A DNA stretch of 64,000 bases, from NCBI GenBank assembly GCA_963843455.1, contig CAWJKE010000010.1:124001-188000 (forward strand), written 5' to 3'. Shown piece after piece: positions 22,034 to 30,151 of this stretch. Position 1 is the first letter of the stretch; each line of letters starts with the position of its first letter. A program made the position numbers and the translations under genes. Below the pieces are notes generated by a model that was not told the origin of the DNA, ran no database searches, and saw only the letters and a list, made by a program, of their open reading frames with translations. The DNA is from CAIQPS01 sp963843455 (GTDB taxonomy: Bacteria > Actinomycetota > Thermoleophilia > RBG-16-64-13).

Positions 22034-24904
22034 CTAGCGCAAGTTCCCCACCACATCCACCGCGTCCAGACTGACATAGGTGTTGCTGGAGGCGGAGTTC
22101 TTCGCCCCGGTCCACTCCAGGGTGACGGTGTGATCTCCGAGAGAAAGAAGGCCGGTCGAGAACATGGTCTGCTTGTAAAGAGCGGCGGGGTTGTAGAGGT
22201 CCACGCTTACCGGGGCGCCGCCGTCAAGGGTCACCTGGGCCTTGCCGTAGGAGTAGGCGATGGTGCCGATGAGGTCGAGCTTCACCCCGGTGAAGGCGAT
22301 GGTGACCGAAGCCCCGGCGGTATTCGCGTACTTGAAGCTGCCTCCGGAGTAGAGGCTGCTTGCGGCGCTCGTCCACGCGCCGCCAAACAGAAGACGGGAG
22401 TCGGTCTCCTCCACTCGGGTGGCCGAGGCCAGGGTGCCCACCACCTCGAAGGCGTCCGCGCCGATATAGGTCGCCCCGGGGGCGGCCGCGGGATCCTTAT
22501 CGCCGGTCCAGGCGATGGTGACACTGTGGAGGCCAGCGGCAAGATCGGTCACGCTCCACACCTGCTGCTGCCAGGAGGTGCTCGAACTGTAGAGGTCGAC
22601 GGTGACCGGGGTGCCGCCGTCGAGCGTCACCTGGGCGATACCGTAGTTGGGGCTCTTGACTGTGACCCAGGTGAACGCGGTGCCGTTGAAGGGCACCGTC
22701 ACCGAGCCGCCACTCGCGTTGATGCACTTCCAGGAGCCGCCGGAGGCGCCGGGGTTGGAGGCGGTGATCCAGGAGCCGGAGAAGAAGAGACGGGAGTCGG
22801 TCTGTTGGTAGAGCGTCGTCGCGTATGCCTGCTTCAGCGTCCCCTCCACGTCGAAGGCATCGACCCCGATGTAGGCGGCAGTGGCGGCGGCGTTCTTAGC
22901 GCCGGTCCAGGCGATCTTGACTGTGTGGGCGCTGTCGGCAAGGCCGGTCGTGCTCCATACCTTCTGCTGCCAGAGGGCGGTCGGGCTATAGAGGTCGACG
23001 GTGACCGGGGTGCCGCCGTCGAGCGTCACCTGGGCGATACCGTAGTTGGGGCTCTTGACTGTGACCCAGGTGAATGCGGTCCCGGTGAAGTTCGCCGTCA
23101 CCGCCGCGCCACTCGCGTTTATGCACCACCAGGAACTGCCGGAGGCCCCTGGGTTGGACCCGGTGGTCCAGGCGCCGGAGAAGGCCAAGTGGGAGTCGGT
23201 CTGCTCGTAACGATTGGTGAATGTGTAGTCGTTGGCGGTCCCGGTCGGATCGGAAGAGCCCCAGGAGGTCGTTACTACGACGTCTACCTGGCCAAAAGCA
23301 TGGGCCGGCGTGGTGGCGGTGATGCGGGTGGGGGAGTTGACCGCGTACGCAGCCGCGGGAGTGCCCCCGAAGCTGACCGCGGTGGCTCCGATAAAGCCGT
23401 TGCCGGTGATGGTCACCGTTTGGTTTCCGGCAGGCGGCCCGACGTTGGGGCTGAGGCTGGTGATTGTCGGAGACCCGTGAAGGTTCAGGGCGGTGATCTT
23501 CCGCCCGTCGGGCACGAAGAGCCGGCCGTTCGCCGCCGCGAGCGTGATGAACCGCGATGCCGGCTTGCCGAACTGCAGGGTAAGGACCACCGACCCGTTC
23601 GTCGGGTCGACAGCCTTGAGCTTGCCGTCATATGCCAGAGTCCACACGTACCCCGCAGCGACGATCGGCGACCCGGTGCCGCCGGACAGGGTCCAAGCGA
23701 CTTGCACCCGATTCGCTGATACGTCCAAAGCTTTCAAAGCCCCGGAGCAGGGGACAAAGACCCTCGAGCCCAGCACCGCGGCGGTGCCGAACGGCGCCGA
23801 GCCTATGCTCGCGGTCGCGAGGGCCGCGCCTACATGGCCCAGGTTGGCCGCGGAGAGGAGATAGGCGGTCCCCGACTTGGCCACCGCAAGCACGCGGCCG
23901 CCGGACAGCAGGACCGGCCCGAGGGAGGACAGATCGAGATCGGACGCGTTAAGACTCGCCCAGTTCGTGGGAGCAAAGTAGTCGAGGACCGAAAGCCCGA
24001 CGGACAGGCGGATGACCGAGTTGCCGTAGTCGAAAGTGCTCCGCGATGCGCTGTTACCCGTGACCACCCACAGGTCGCCGTTGCCATCGACAACAAGACC
24101 GGTGGGATTCCAGATCCCTGCCATCCGGCTCGTCGGGACTATGTAACTCGCGAGGGCTCCGCTCCCATCGGCCGCCGCGGATACCACAGCGCCCTTGTAT
24201 TGCCCAATATCACCGGCCAGACCGCCGTAGGGGACGTAGATCCTTCCCCCGGACAGCGCGAGCGCGCCCCGCTGCTGCTCCACGAGCGGTGAGAGCCCGG
24301 GCGGGTCGACGGTACGGTGCCAAAGAACCGCGCCTGTGGTCAGATCAAGAGCGAAGAGCTCGTGGTGGGGCTGGGGGCTCCGTAAGAAGGCGACGACGAA
24401 TATGGTGTTTGTCGATACGTCGACAAGTGGGGTCCCGGTGATCCCCGAGGGGTCGATGTTCCCGCCGGGCAAGCTGCTGCGCGGCACCGGTGTGCCAAGG
24501 GGCGTGTTCCAAACCACGGCGCCCGTGGCTGCGTTGAGCGCAAATAGCGAGTTCCCTTCGGTCGCGACCAGGACCCGGTCGCCCACCACCAGAGGCTGCG
24601 CATAGATCAGTTTTCCGTCGAGTTCCGCCGAGGTCCAGGCGAGCTGAACCCCGCCCAAGGCGTCTTGGTCGGATGCCACCCCGGTACGGGCAGCATCGTG
24701 ATGATAGCCGGGCCAGTCGCCCACAGCGGCCAGGGCGGTGGTCGCCGAGAACGCCACGAACAGCACGGCGACGAACACAATTGCCAGGACCACCAGGACT
24801 GCCCCTGCGACCGGCGTCAGCCAACGGGAGCGGAACAACGGAAAGGAAGGGGAGGACACGTCAGGGCGATGCCCCGCTCTGGCGCTCCCGAATGTGTAAG
24901 CCAC
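22034..24904 (-). CDS. Large secreted protein: PQQ-like beta-propeller, IPT/TIG domain and three C-terminal repeats
   Basis: GTG 24904 has AGGAGG directly upstream; the 956-residue product has a membrane/signal helix (about 25-60) and lies outside the cytoplasm. Residues about 65-480 form PQQ-like beta-propeller repeats (LFALNAATGAVVWNTPLG, LFALDLTTGAVLWHRT, LKAVDPTNGSVVLTLQ). About 480-570 is an IPT/TIG fold (PTITSLSPNVGPPAGNQTVT). Then come three units of about 130 residues, each with a TDS-LxFxGxW start, an AQVTLDGG(T/A)PVxVDLY core and a DAF/DAV-V-G-L end, which look like carbohydrate-binding jelly rolls. Units 1 and 2 share 85 identical bases. It is the only gene in the segment bounded by the tRNA-Sec repeats. 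Likely adhesin or polysaccharide binder. Confidence 0.75.
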   Translation of the reverse strand: MAYTFGSARAGHRPDVSSPSFPLFRSRWLTPVAGAVLVVLAIVFVAVLFVAFSATTALAAVGDWPGYHHDAARTGVASDQDALGGVQLAWTSAELDGKLIYAQPLVVGDRVLVATEGNSLFALNAATGAVVWNTPLGTPVPRSSLPGGNIDPSGITGTPLVDVSTNTIFVVAFLRSPQPHHELFALDLTTGAVLWHRTVDPPGLSPLVEQQRGALALSGGRIYVPYGGLAGDIGQYKGAVVSAAADGSGALASYIVPTSRMAGIWNPTGLVVDGNGDLWVVTGNSASRSTFDYGNSVIRLSVGLSVLDYFAPTNWASLNASDLDLSSLGPVLLSGGRVLAVAKSGTAYLLSAANLGHVGAALATASIGSAPFGTAAVLGSRVFVPCSGALKALDVSANRVQVAWTLSGGTGSPIVAAGYVWTLAYDGKLKAVDPTNGSVVLTLQFGKPASRFITLAAANGRLFVPDGRKITALNLHGSPTITSLSPNVGPPAGNQTVTITGNGFIGATAVSFGGTPAAAYAVNSPTRITATTPAHAFGQVDVVVTTSWGSSDPTGTANDYTFTNRYEQTDSHLAFSGAWTTGSNPGASGSSWWCINASGAAVTANFTGTAFTWVTVKSPNYGIAQVTLDGGTPVTVDLYSPTALWQQKVWSTTGLADSAHTVKIAWTGAKNAAATAAYIGVDAFDVEGTLKQAYATTLYQQTDSRLFFSGSWITASNPGASGGSWKCINASGGSVTVPFNGTAFTWVTVKSPNYGIAQVTLDGGTPVTVDLYSSSTSWQQQVWSVTDLAAGLHSVTIAWTGDKDPAAAPGATYIGADAFEVVGTLASATRVEETDSRLLFGGAWTSAASSLYSGGSFKYANTAGASVTIAFTGVKLDLIGTIAYSYGKAQVTLDGGAPVSVDLYNPAALYKQTMFSTGLLSLGDHTVTLEWTGAKNSASSNTYVSLDAVDVVGNLR

Positions 24905-25231
24905 CTGATCCTCCTGACAGTCGTGCGACCTTCGTATTGAAAGTACCGCAGCCTTGGGGGCTTTAACCACCGGCCGCAGTGGGCCGCGAGCCAAGCCGCG
25001 AATCTGATAGGGCGTAGGAGTACGATCGCATCCAGGCGAGCGGGGTTCCGGTCACCAGGTGACGCGGATGGTAGGTAGCCTGGGGGCGATCCTTGTCTCC
25101 GCGTGCTCCTCGACGGGTAGCCGCGGCGCGCTCTCACTCCCCGGGTGCCTGATCGCCAACCGCCCTCTCGAGCGACGTCTGCTGCTGCACCAGTTCGGCG
25201 GTGACCGATCTGGGCCACGCCGTCGGCGAAC

Positions 25232-25298
25232 CAGCGGAGCGGCATGGGAATCGAACCCACCCTGGACGGGACTACCGCCCAACACCGGTTTTGAAGAC
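25232..25298 (-). repeat. Direct-repeat partner within the intact tRNA-Sec
   Basis: This 67-bp stretch is the intact copy of the 66-bp repeat at 21922-21987. Together the two copies bound a 3.3-kb segment. The intact tRNA at this end and the orphan 3' half at the other follow the attL/attR layout of a tRNA-integrated element. Confidence 0.7.
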
Positions 25299-25328
25299 CG
25301 GGCCGGCCACCAGACCGAGAGCCGCTCC
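25235..25328 (-). tRNA. selC: tRNA-Sec (anticodon TCA)
   Basis: The 94-base minus-strand sequence begins GGAGCGGC and ends GCCGCTCC plus discriminator G, an 8-bp acceptor stem typical of tRNA-Sec. The anticodon arm GGTCTTCAAAACC carries TCA, a long variable arm follows, and the T arm GGGTTCGATTCCC is present. CCA is not encoded. A TAGAAT box lies 6 bp before the 5' end as a likely -10. Together with selA and selB at 36411-39912 it shows that UGA is read as selenocysteine in some genes of this organism. Confidence 0.92.
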
Positions 25329-25414
25329 ACCGCTATTCTAGCCCGAGGAAAGGACCGGCGCTGCATGCGGCCCGCCCGGGTCTGCGTCAGCAGGTGTGGG
25401 ACCTTGCCGCTCGG

Positions 25415-26494
25415 TCAGGTCGCAGCTTCAACCCGGTTACGGCCGGCGACCTTCGCCCGGTAGAGAGCCTCGTCGGCGCGACGCACCAAGTCCCAGACCT
25501 CGCTGTCTTGTGCACTCAGACCAGCAACGCCGGCGCTCAAGGTAATCTTGACCGGGGCCTTGAGACCTGGATCGAAATATGCGTGAGTCTCAGCCGCTTC
25601 CCGTATCCGCTCGGCGATCGCGACTGCGCCGCCTAGATCGGTCTCGGGAAGAATGACCACGAGTTCCTCCCCGCCGTACCGAATGGGAACCGGCTCACGT
25701 CCAACACGCACCGGAATGTCCGAAGCGCGTGATTGCGCCTGCACCAGATCCGCGACGTGTCTCAAGACGCCGTCGCCGACCACGTGGCCGTAGGTGTCGT
25801 TTACCTTCTTGAAGAAGTCCAGGTCCACGAAGATCAAGGACAATGTCCGCCCGTAGCGGCGCGCGCGAGCGTATTCGAACCTGGCTTGTTCGCGGAAATA
25901 GCGGTGGTTGAAGAGCCCAGTGAGCTCATCCACGAACACTCTCTCCTGCAGGGCGTCCCGCGCCTCCTCCGCACGCTGGGCAGTGTTGGCCATCTGCTCC
26001 AGCGAACTCTCACTTTCGAGCACCAGCACTACGGCATCAGCGTTGGCGACGGCCAAGGCTGCTGCCTCCTCCTCCAGGTCGGTGGTCTTTCGTTCCAACT
26101 CGAGCCGCACGCTCTCCAGCTCAGTACGTTTCTGCTCCAGTTGAGTAACCCGTTCCTGTGATGCCTCGGCCGCAAGAACGGCGTCTACGGTCGCCTCGGC
26201 AATGGCGCGCGACTGCCGTTCCAGTTCGCCCCTCGCCTCTTCGATGGCAAGGTTCTGCTGCCTCAGTTCGTGGTTCTGGACTCTGAGTTGCTCGGTCAGT
26301 ACGCTCAACTTCTCCGTGATCTCCACGGCTTGGGCGTTAGCATCGGCGACCGCGCAGGCCTGGCGTTGGAGGTCGGACAACGCCTCCCTAACCGACCTCT
26401 CGAGGGCGGCCAGTTCGTTGACAAGCTCCGCGGACAGGTTCTGCCCAATCGTACGACGGAGGCGCTCGAACCCCGAAGAGATCGGTTCGTTCAT
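25415..26494 (-). CDS. Diguanylate cyclase with N-terminal coiled coil
   Basis: A 359-residue cytoplasmic protein. Residues about 40-190 form a long coiled coil rich in Glu, Gln and Leu; the GGDEF domain occupies about 195-355, with DELTGLFNHRYF, FVDLDFFKKVND and the active site YGGEELVVILPE (GGEEL instead of GGDEF/GGEEF, which still keeps the catalytic acids). It would make cyclic di-GMP from GTP. No inhibitory RxxD site was obvious. It has no transmembrane helix; the coiled coil may dimerise it or dock a partner. It starts 10 bp downstream of the DsrE gene on the same strand. Confidence 0.9.
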   Translation of the reverse strand: MNEPISSGFERLRRTIGQNLSAELVNELAALERSVREALSDLQRQACAVADANAQAVEITEKLSVLTEQLRVQNHELRQQNLAIEEARGELERQSRAIAEATVDAVLAAEASQERVTQLEQKRTELESVRLELERKTTDLEEEAAALAVANADAVVLVLESESSLEQMANTAQRAEEARDALQERVFVDELTGLFNHRYFREQARFEYARARRYGRTLSLIFVDLDFFKKVNDTYGHVVGDGVLRHVADLVQAQSRASDIPVRVGREPVPIRYGGEELVVILPETDLGGAVAIAERIREAAETHAYFDPGLKAPVKITLSAGVAGLSAQDSEVWDLVRRADEALYRAKVAGRNRVEAAT

Positions 26495-26503
26495 GCCGGA
26501 ATG

Positions 26504-26875
26504 CTAGAGCGTCACCACAGAGGCGCTTAGGACCTGATCCACCACGTGAGTGAGGCCGGCCAACTCCGCACCGGGAAGAAGCTGGGCGTCCTTGGCCGCA
26601 GAGCAATAGAACTCGTGGCAAGGGCTGCATATGAGCACCTTGCCGCCCAACGCACTGAACTGCTCTATGTGCTCGGCCAGAGGATCAAAGCCGTCAATGT
26701 GCACCTTGTGGCAGGCGCTCTGCCGGGACCAGAACGTGCCCCCCATGGTCATGAAGACGGTTGTGTCGACGCCGGAGACCAGCGAAGAGACCCCCATGGC
26801 AAAAGCAAGGGTCGCCCGATTGCCCCGATCCTCGGGGCCCGTGGTGAGAATGATCATCAGCTTGTTGTCTGACAC
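26504..26875 (-). CDS. DsrE-like family protein
   Basis: A 123-residue DsrE-fold protein: NKLMIILTTGPEDRGNRATL, AFAMGVSSLVSG, VFMTMGGTFWSR and a Cys-containing VLICSPCHEFYC segment, where Cys residues of CSPC are candidate sulfur carriers. GTG 26875 is selected because GGGGAGG lies 4 bp upstream; the longer upstream frame has no coding character. It follows tusA by 14 bp. DsrE plus TusA is a common persulfide-transfer pair feeding Hdr-like or molybdoenzyme systems. Confidence 0.8.
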   Translation of the reverse strand: MSDNKLMIILTTGPEDRGNRATLAFAMGVSSLVSGVDTTVFMTMGGTFWSRQSACHKVHIDGFDPLAEHIEQFSALGGKVLICSPCHEFYCSAAKDAQLLPGAELAGLTHVVDQVLSASVVTL

Positions 26876-26889
26876 TGCGCCTCCCCTGG

Positions 26890-27114
26890 TCAGTCGACAC
26901 GCCGCACAAGAGCGGTGAACGTCGCCTCGTCGCGTCGCAATTCCATCAGGTCGTTGCCAGTACGCCGGCACCAAGCCTCGATGTCGAGCTTGAAGGCCGG
27001 ATCGTCGGCTGTGACTTCGAGCACGCCGCCGCTCTCCAACTCCTTGAGCGCCCTGCTCACCTCAAAGAGCGGCTTGGGACACTTGAGACCGGTCGCATCT
27101 AGCGTTCTATCCAT
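26890..27114 (-). CDS. TusA-like sulfur carrier protein
   Basis: A 74-residue protein with the TusA signature LDATGLKCPKPLFEVSRAL, where the Cys of CPKP carries a persulfide, followed by LEVTADDPAFKLDIEAWC. It belongs to the TusA/SirA/YeeD family that shuttles sulfur between proteins. It lies between DsrE2 (25 bp upstream) and DsrE (14 bp downstream), so the three genes form a compact sulfur-relay operon. The final client is not visible here; the molybdenum enzyme or tRNA thiolation are options. Confidence 0.9.
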   Translation of the reverse strand: MDRTLDATGLKCPKPLFEVSRALKELESGGVLEVTADDPAFKLDIEAWCRRTGNDLMELRRDEATFTALVRRVD

Positions 27115-27139
27115 GTGATCCTCTCATCAGCCTTGGGGC

Positions 27140-27745
27140 TCAGATGAAAAGTGTGACGCAACTATGGAGCGCGGTTTCCATGAAGGTGGCCACGCCGCAC
27201 TGTTCCAGGCCCGGATAGTCGATCAACTCGTCTCTGGTAATGCCCATAAGGTCCATGCTCATGTCGCAGACTCTTATCTGCACCCCGGATTCCTTTGCCA
27301 TCTCCAACAGTTCCTCGCAACTTGCGAACTGCTTGTCACGCATCCGCCTCTTGATCATGGCGGTGCCCATCCCCCCCATGTTCATCCGCGAGAGTTTGAG
27401 CCCCTCCGTCCCCCGCGGAAGCATGCGGCCGAGAGCCCGGTCCATCATGGGCCGTTTGGCACCGCTCCCCTTCGCACGGCACAGGATCGGTGTCGCCCAG
27501 AAGGTGAAGAACAGGCAGACGTCGGTTCCCATCGCCGCCGCTCCGGTAGCCATGGTGAGGGCGGCCAGCAGCTTGTCCAAATCGCCGCTGAAGACCACCA
27601 TGCAAACCCTGTTGGTCGTGAGCGGGTCGGTCTTGGCCGGTGCGGAGTCCGCGAACTGAAGCGCGGCCTCAAGCACCTCGAGCCGCTCTTCAAACGTCTT
27701 TTCTATTGTGAGGACGGTCATGGCCGCTTTCTCCCCTGGGTTCAT
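27140..27745 (-). CDS. DsrE2-family protein with N-terminal extension
   Basis: The 201-residue product carries a DsrE2 core from about residue 45: VVFSGDLDKLLAAL, TGAAAMGTDVCLFFTFWA, LKLSRMNMGGMGTAM and QIRVCDMSMDLMGI, with the last Cys as likely active residue. About 45 N-terminal residues (an amphipathic helix with FEERLEVLEAAL) are extra compared with the 159-residue paralog at 656-1135. ATG 27721 with GGGGAGA upstream is an equally good start. It heads the DsrE2-TusA-DsrE group. Such proteins are found with TusA in sulfur oxidation and in anaerobic respirers. Confidence 0.85.
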   Translation of the reverse strand: MNPGEKAAMTVLTIEKTFEERLEVLEAALQFADSAPAKTDPLTTNRVCMVVFSGDLDKLLAALTMATGAAAMGTDVCLFFTFWATPILCRAKGSGAKRPMMDRALGRMLPRGTEGLKLSRMNMGGMGTAMIKRRMRDKQFASCEELLEMAKESGVQIRVCDMSMDLMGITRDELIDYPGLEQCGVATFMETALHSCVTLFI

Positions 27746-27866
27746 ATCTCACCAGCCTCTCGACGTCCATTGTCGACAGGTGAGCCCCCCGGGTTTGGGA
27801 GCGTGGCCGCGATCCGGGCAGAGGGATGCCCATCGCCAGTCCTCCGGGACCTGCCGCGTGCGTGAG

Positions 27867-28100
27867 CTAGAGCCTGCCGCTCGGCCGGGTCCCGGTGAGC
27901 GCGCAGACCGCGACCAGGAGCGCGATCAGTAGTATTTCGGCGATCACCTTCGCCGCTGCGCTCGGAAGAAGCATGGCGCACGCGGCGACGGCTGCGACGA
28001 AGACGGCAATCACCACCCATCCTTGCCAGCTGGCCGGAGACCAACCCCAGCCGGGCAGCTTGCGAGGGCCGAACCAGGGTTTCTCAACTAGGCGAGGCAT
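27867..28100 (-). CDS. Small two-helix membrane protein
   Basis: A 77-residue protein with an N-terminal Trp/Pro-rich stretch (EKPWFGPRKLPGWGW) and two adjacent hydrophobic helices (about 26-46 and 48-68). ATG 28100 is preferred over GTG 28109 because AGGAG sits 7 bp upstream of it. No family is recognised beyond similarity in style to small DUF membrane proteins whose N-terminus reads PWFGPKxxGWGW. It lies between the radical SAM gene and DsrE2 on the same strand. Confidence 0.65.
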   Translation of the reverse strand: MPRLVEKPWFGPRKLPGWGWSPASWQGWVVIAVFVAAVAACAMLLPSAAAKVIAEILLIALLVAVCALTGTRPSGRL

Positions 28101-28112
28101 GTTTGTCACTCC

Positions 28113-28136
28113 TTACTATTCAAGTTACTATTCAAG
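28113..28136. repeat. Two tandem copies of a 12-bp sequence
   Basis: TTACTATTCAAG occurs twice without a gap at 28113-28124 and 28125-28136, just upstream of the ribosome binding site of the small membrane protein (minus strand). It is AT-rich against the GC-rich surroundings. It could be a small operator or a replication slip. Confidence 0.5.
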
Positions 28137-28176
28137 TCATCGGACGGTCCGGGCGCGATCCAGGCGCGGGCGGCGG

Positions 28177-29295
28177 CTAGGCGGCCCTACGGAGGTCCCC
28201 GTCGGGCCGCGGAAGATCTCCCGCTGGGGGCTCGTCACCGGCCGGAGCCATCATCGACCGAACCCAATCGCGCTTGGTCCACAAGGCGCATCCGCCTCCG
28301 GCCTCGCTCAGGTGCTCGCCGCTCTCCCTGATGTTGCGCAGGAGCCGCGATTGCAGCCCCACGCGGAGCGGCACCTGACGGAGGTTGGTGTCGGAAAAAG
28401 GAGAGAACGGACATGGTTCCAGATCCCCCTCGGCGCTCACATGCACGAAACCTTCGCCCGCGGCCACGCAGCCCCCGAACGCCGCTTCGCTCGCGGCCGA
28501 GGCCACGAACAGAGCCCGGAATTCGCTGCGAAGCAACATCATGGTGAACGACTCCAGACCCCGCTGAGTCTGGCTGGGGATGAGATGCTCCGTCCCGACT
28601 TTAATGGGAACGTAGTCCACGTAGAAGAAGAGACGCGCGCCGCGGTCCACCAGTTCACTCACGAAGCGGCGGCTGGTCACCAGACCGAAGTTGGGCCGGG
28701 TGATCATGATCGAGGCACCGAAGAACATGCGGCGTTCCCGCATCCGGTCCATGGCGTCGAGAGCCCTTTCGTAGACCCCGCCGCCCCGCCGTCCGTCGGT
28801 CTCGTGTTCTAGGCCCTCCAGGCTGATCACTGGGATCACGTTGCGCAGCGCCTGCACCTTGTCGAGCACGGCATCGTCCAGCAGCGATCCGTTGGTCACG
28901 AGAGGAAAGAGCAGCTCGGGGAATTCGGCGGCCACATCGAGGATCTCGGGCCTGGTGAGCGGCTCCCCTCCGGCCAGGGCGACCATAGAGACACCAAGAT
29001 CGCGGGCGTCGGCGAGCAGGGTCCGGATCTCGGCCATGCTCAGTTCGTCGCCCTCCGGACGCCCCTGAGCCTGGACGAAGCAGCCGGCGCAGCGCAGATT
29101 GCAGCGGCGGGTGATGCTCAGGATCATGAGGGGAGGCACCTGGACTCCGGTCTTCGCCGAACGGCGGCGCCGGGCCACCGCTTCCCGCTGCCGGAGCGCG
29201 GTGCGGCCAAAGTGGAAGGCCAGGCCGGGGTCGCGGCTGCTGATGCGCGCCAGGCTCCGGCAGAAGCCCCCTATCGAATGGTCGAAACTGTTCAT
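28177..29295 (-). CDS. Radical SAM protein
   Basis: A 372-residue radical SAM enzyme: CNLRCAGCFVQAQG (residues about 65-78) has the CxxxCxxC site, then VALAGGEPLTRPE, LFPLVTNGSLLDD and VISLEGLEHETDGRRG. The C-terminal GDLEPCPFSPFSD holds a few extra cysteines but not a full SPASM domain. ATG 29295 follows AGAGGGGACG; earlier starts lack support. It sits directly downstream of a MacB/FtsX-type ABC transporter. Substrate unknown. A link with peptide or cofactor modification and export is possible but no precursor peptide was found nearby. Confidence 0.85.
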   Translation of the reverse strand: MNSFDHSIGGFCRSLARISSRDPGLAFHFGRTALRQREAVARRRRSAKTGVQVPPLMILSITRRCNLRCAGCFVQAQGRPEGDELSMAEIRTLLADARDLGVSMVALAGGEPLTRPEILDVAAEFPELLFPLVTNGSLLDDAVLDKVQALRNVIPVISLEGLEHETDGRRGGGVYERALDAMDRMRERRMFFGASIMITRPNFGLVTSRRFVSELVDRGARLFFYVDYVPIKVGTEHLIPSQTQRGLESFTMMLLRSEFRALFVASAASEAAFGGCVAAGEGFVHVSAEGDLEPCPFSPFSDTNLRQVPLRVGLQSRLLRNIRESGEHLSEAGGGCALWTKRDWVRSMMAPAGDEPPAGDLPRPDGDLRRAA

Positions 29296-29368
29296 GACGT
29301 CCCCTCTGAGTGTCTGTCGTTCTTGGTCGGTTCGCCGCGGCTGGTCGACATTCGCCGGGCGTTTCTGT

Positions 29369-30148
29369 CTAGGCCACTGCCGCGAACTCGCGGTCGCCAT
29401 CCTCGGGCGCCTCGGCGAGCGCCGCGCAGCAGGCGGTCTCGTCGGTCACCAATCCGTCACGCATGTGGATCACCCGGTCGCAGGCCTCGGCCACATCGGG
29501 GTCGTGGGTGACCAGGATGAACGTGGTGCCGGTGAGCAGGTTGATCTCGCGCATCATGTCGATGACTTCGGTCGAGCTGGTGCTGTCCAGGTTGCCTGTC
29601 GGCTCGTCGCCCATGATCACCGCCGGCCGGTTGACCAGCGCCCGGGCGATCGCCACACGCTGCTGCTGCCCGCCGGATAGCTCCGACGGCCGGTGGCCGG
29701 CCCGGTCGGCCAGGCCCACGGCTTCGAGGGCCTCGAGGGCCAGCTTCTGCGCCTCGCGCCGCGACTTGCCCGCGTACTGCGAAGCCAGAGCTACGTTGTC
29801 GAGAGCGGTCATGGAGGGCACCAAGTTGAAGCCCTGAAAGATGAAGCCGATCTCCTCGCGAAGCAGCTTGGTGGTCGCCCGAGTACTCAGGTCGTCCACC
29901 CGGCGGCCGTTCAACCACACCTCGCCGGAATCCGGCTCGTCCAAGCAGCCCATCATGTGAAGCATGGTAGATTTGCCGCATCCCGACGGTCCCATGATGG
30001 CCACCATCTCGCCGGCTCCCACGTTCACGGAGGCGCCGCGCAGCGCGTCGACGTAGTTCTCTTTGCCCAGTTGGTAGCGCTTCTCGAGGCCCTTCACGCT
30101 TACGATGGTCTTCATCGTCTTCATCCCTTCTGTGGTCTTGGTCGTCAT
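29369..30148 (-). CDS. ABC transporter ATP-binding protein, MacB/LolD type
   Basis: A 259-residue ATPase with Walker A GPSGCGKST, Q-loop FIFQGFNLVPSMTALDNV, signature LSGGQQQR, Walker B AVIMGDEPTGNLDS and switch His in LVTHDPDVAE. The DEPTGNLDS and FQxFNLxP features place it with LolD/MacB/FtsE-type transporters. Starts at 30124 or 30115 (Met9 or Met12) are possible. It follows the FtsX-like permease by 3 bp and forms one mechanotransmission-type transporter with it. Confidence 0.93.
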   Translation of the reverse strand: MTTKTTEGMKTMKTIVSVKGLEKRYQLGKENYVDALRGASVNVGAGEMVAIMGPSGCGKSTMLHMMGCLDEPDSGEVWLNGRRVDDLSTRATTKLLREEIGFIFQGFNLVPSMTALDNVALASQYAGKSRREAQKLALEALEAVGLADRAGHRPSELSGGQQQRVAIARALVNRPAVIMGDEPTGNLDSTSSTEVIDMMREINLLTGTTFILVTHDPDVAEACDRVIHMRDGLVTDETACCAALAEAPEDGDREFAAVA

Positions 30149-30151
30149 TGT

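Noticed and set aside
21857..23719. 620-residue plus-strand Gly-rich frame
   Set aside because: It is antisense to the large surface protein and shows no family pattern.
22034..24904. Phage or plasmid origin for the tRNA-Sec-bounded segment
   Set aside because: No integrase, replication, capsid or mobilisation gene is present; only the att-like repeat supports mobility, so no element type is claimed.
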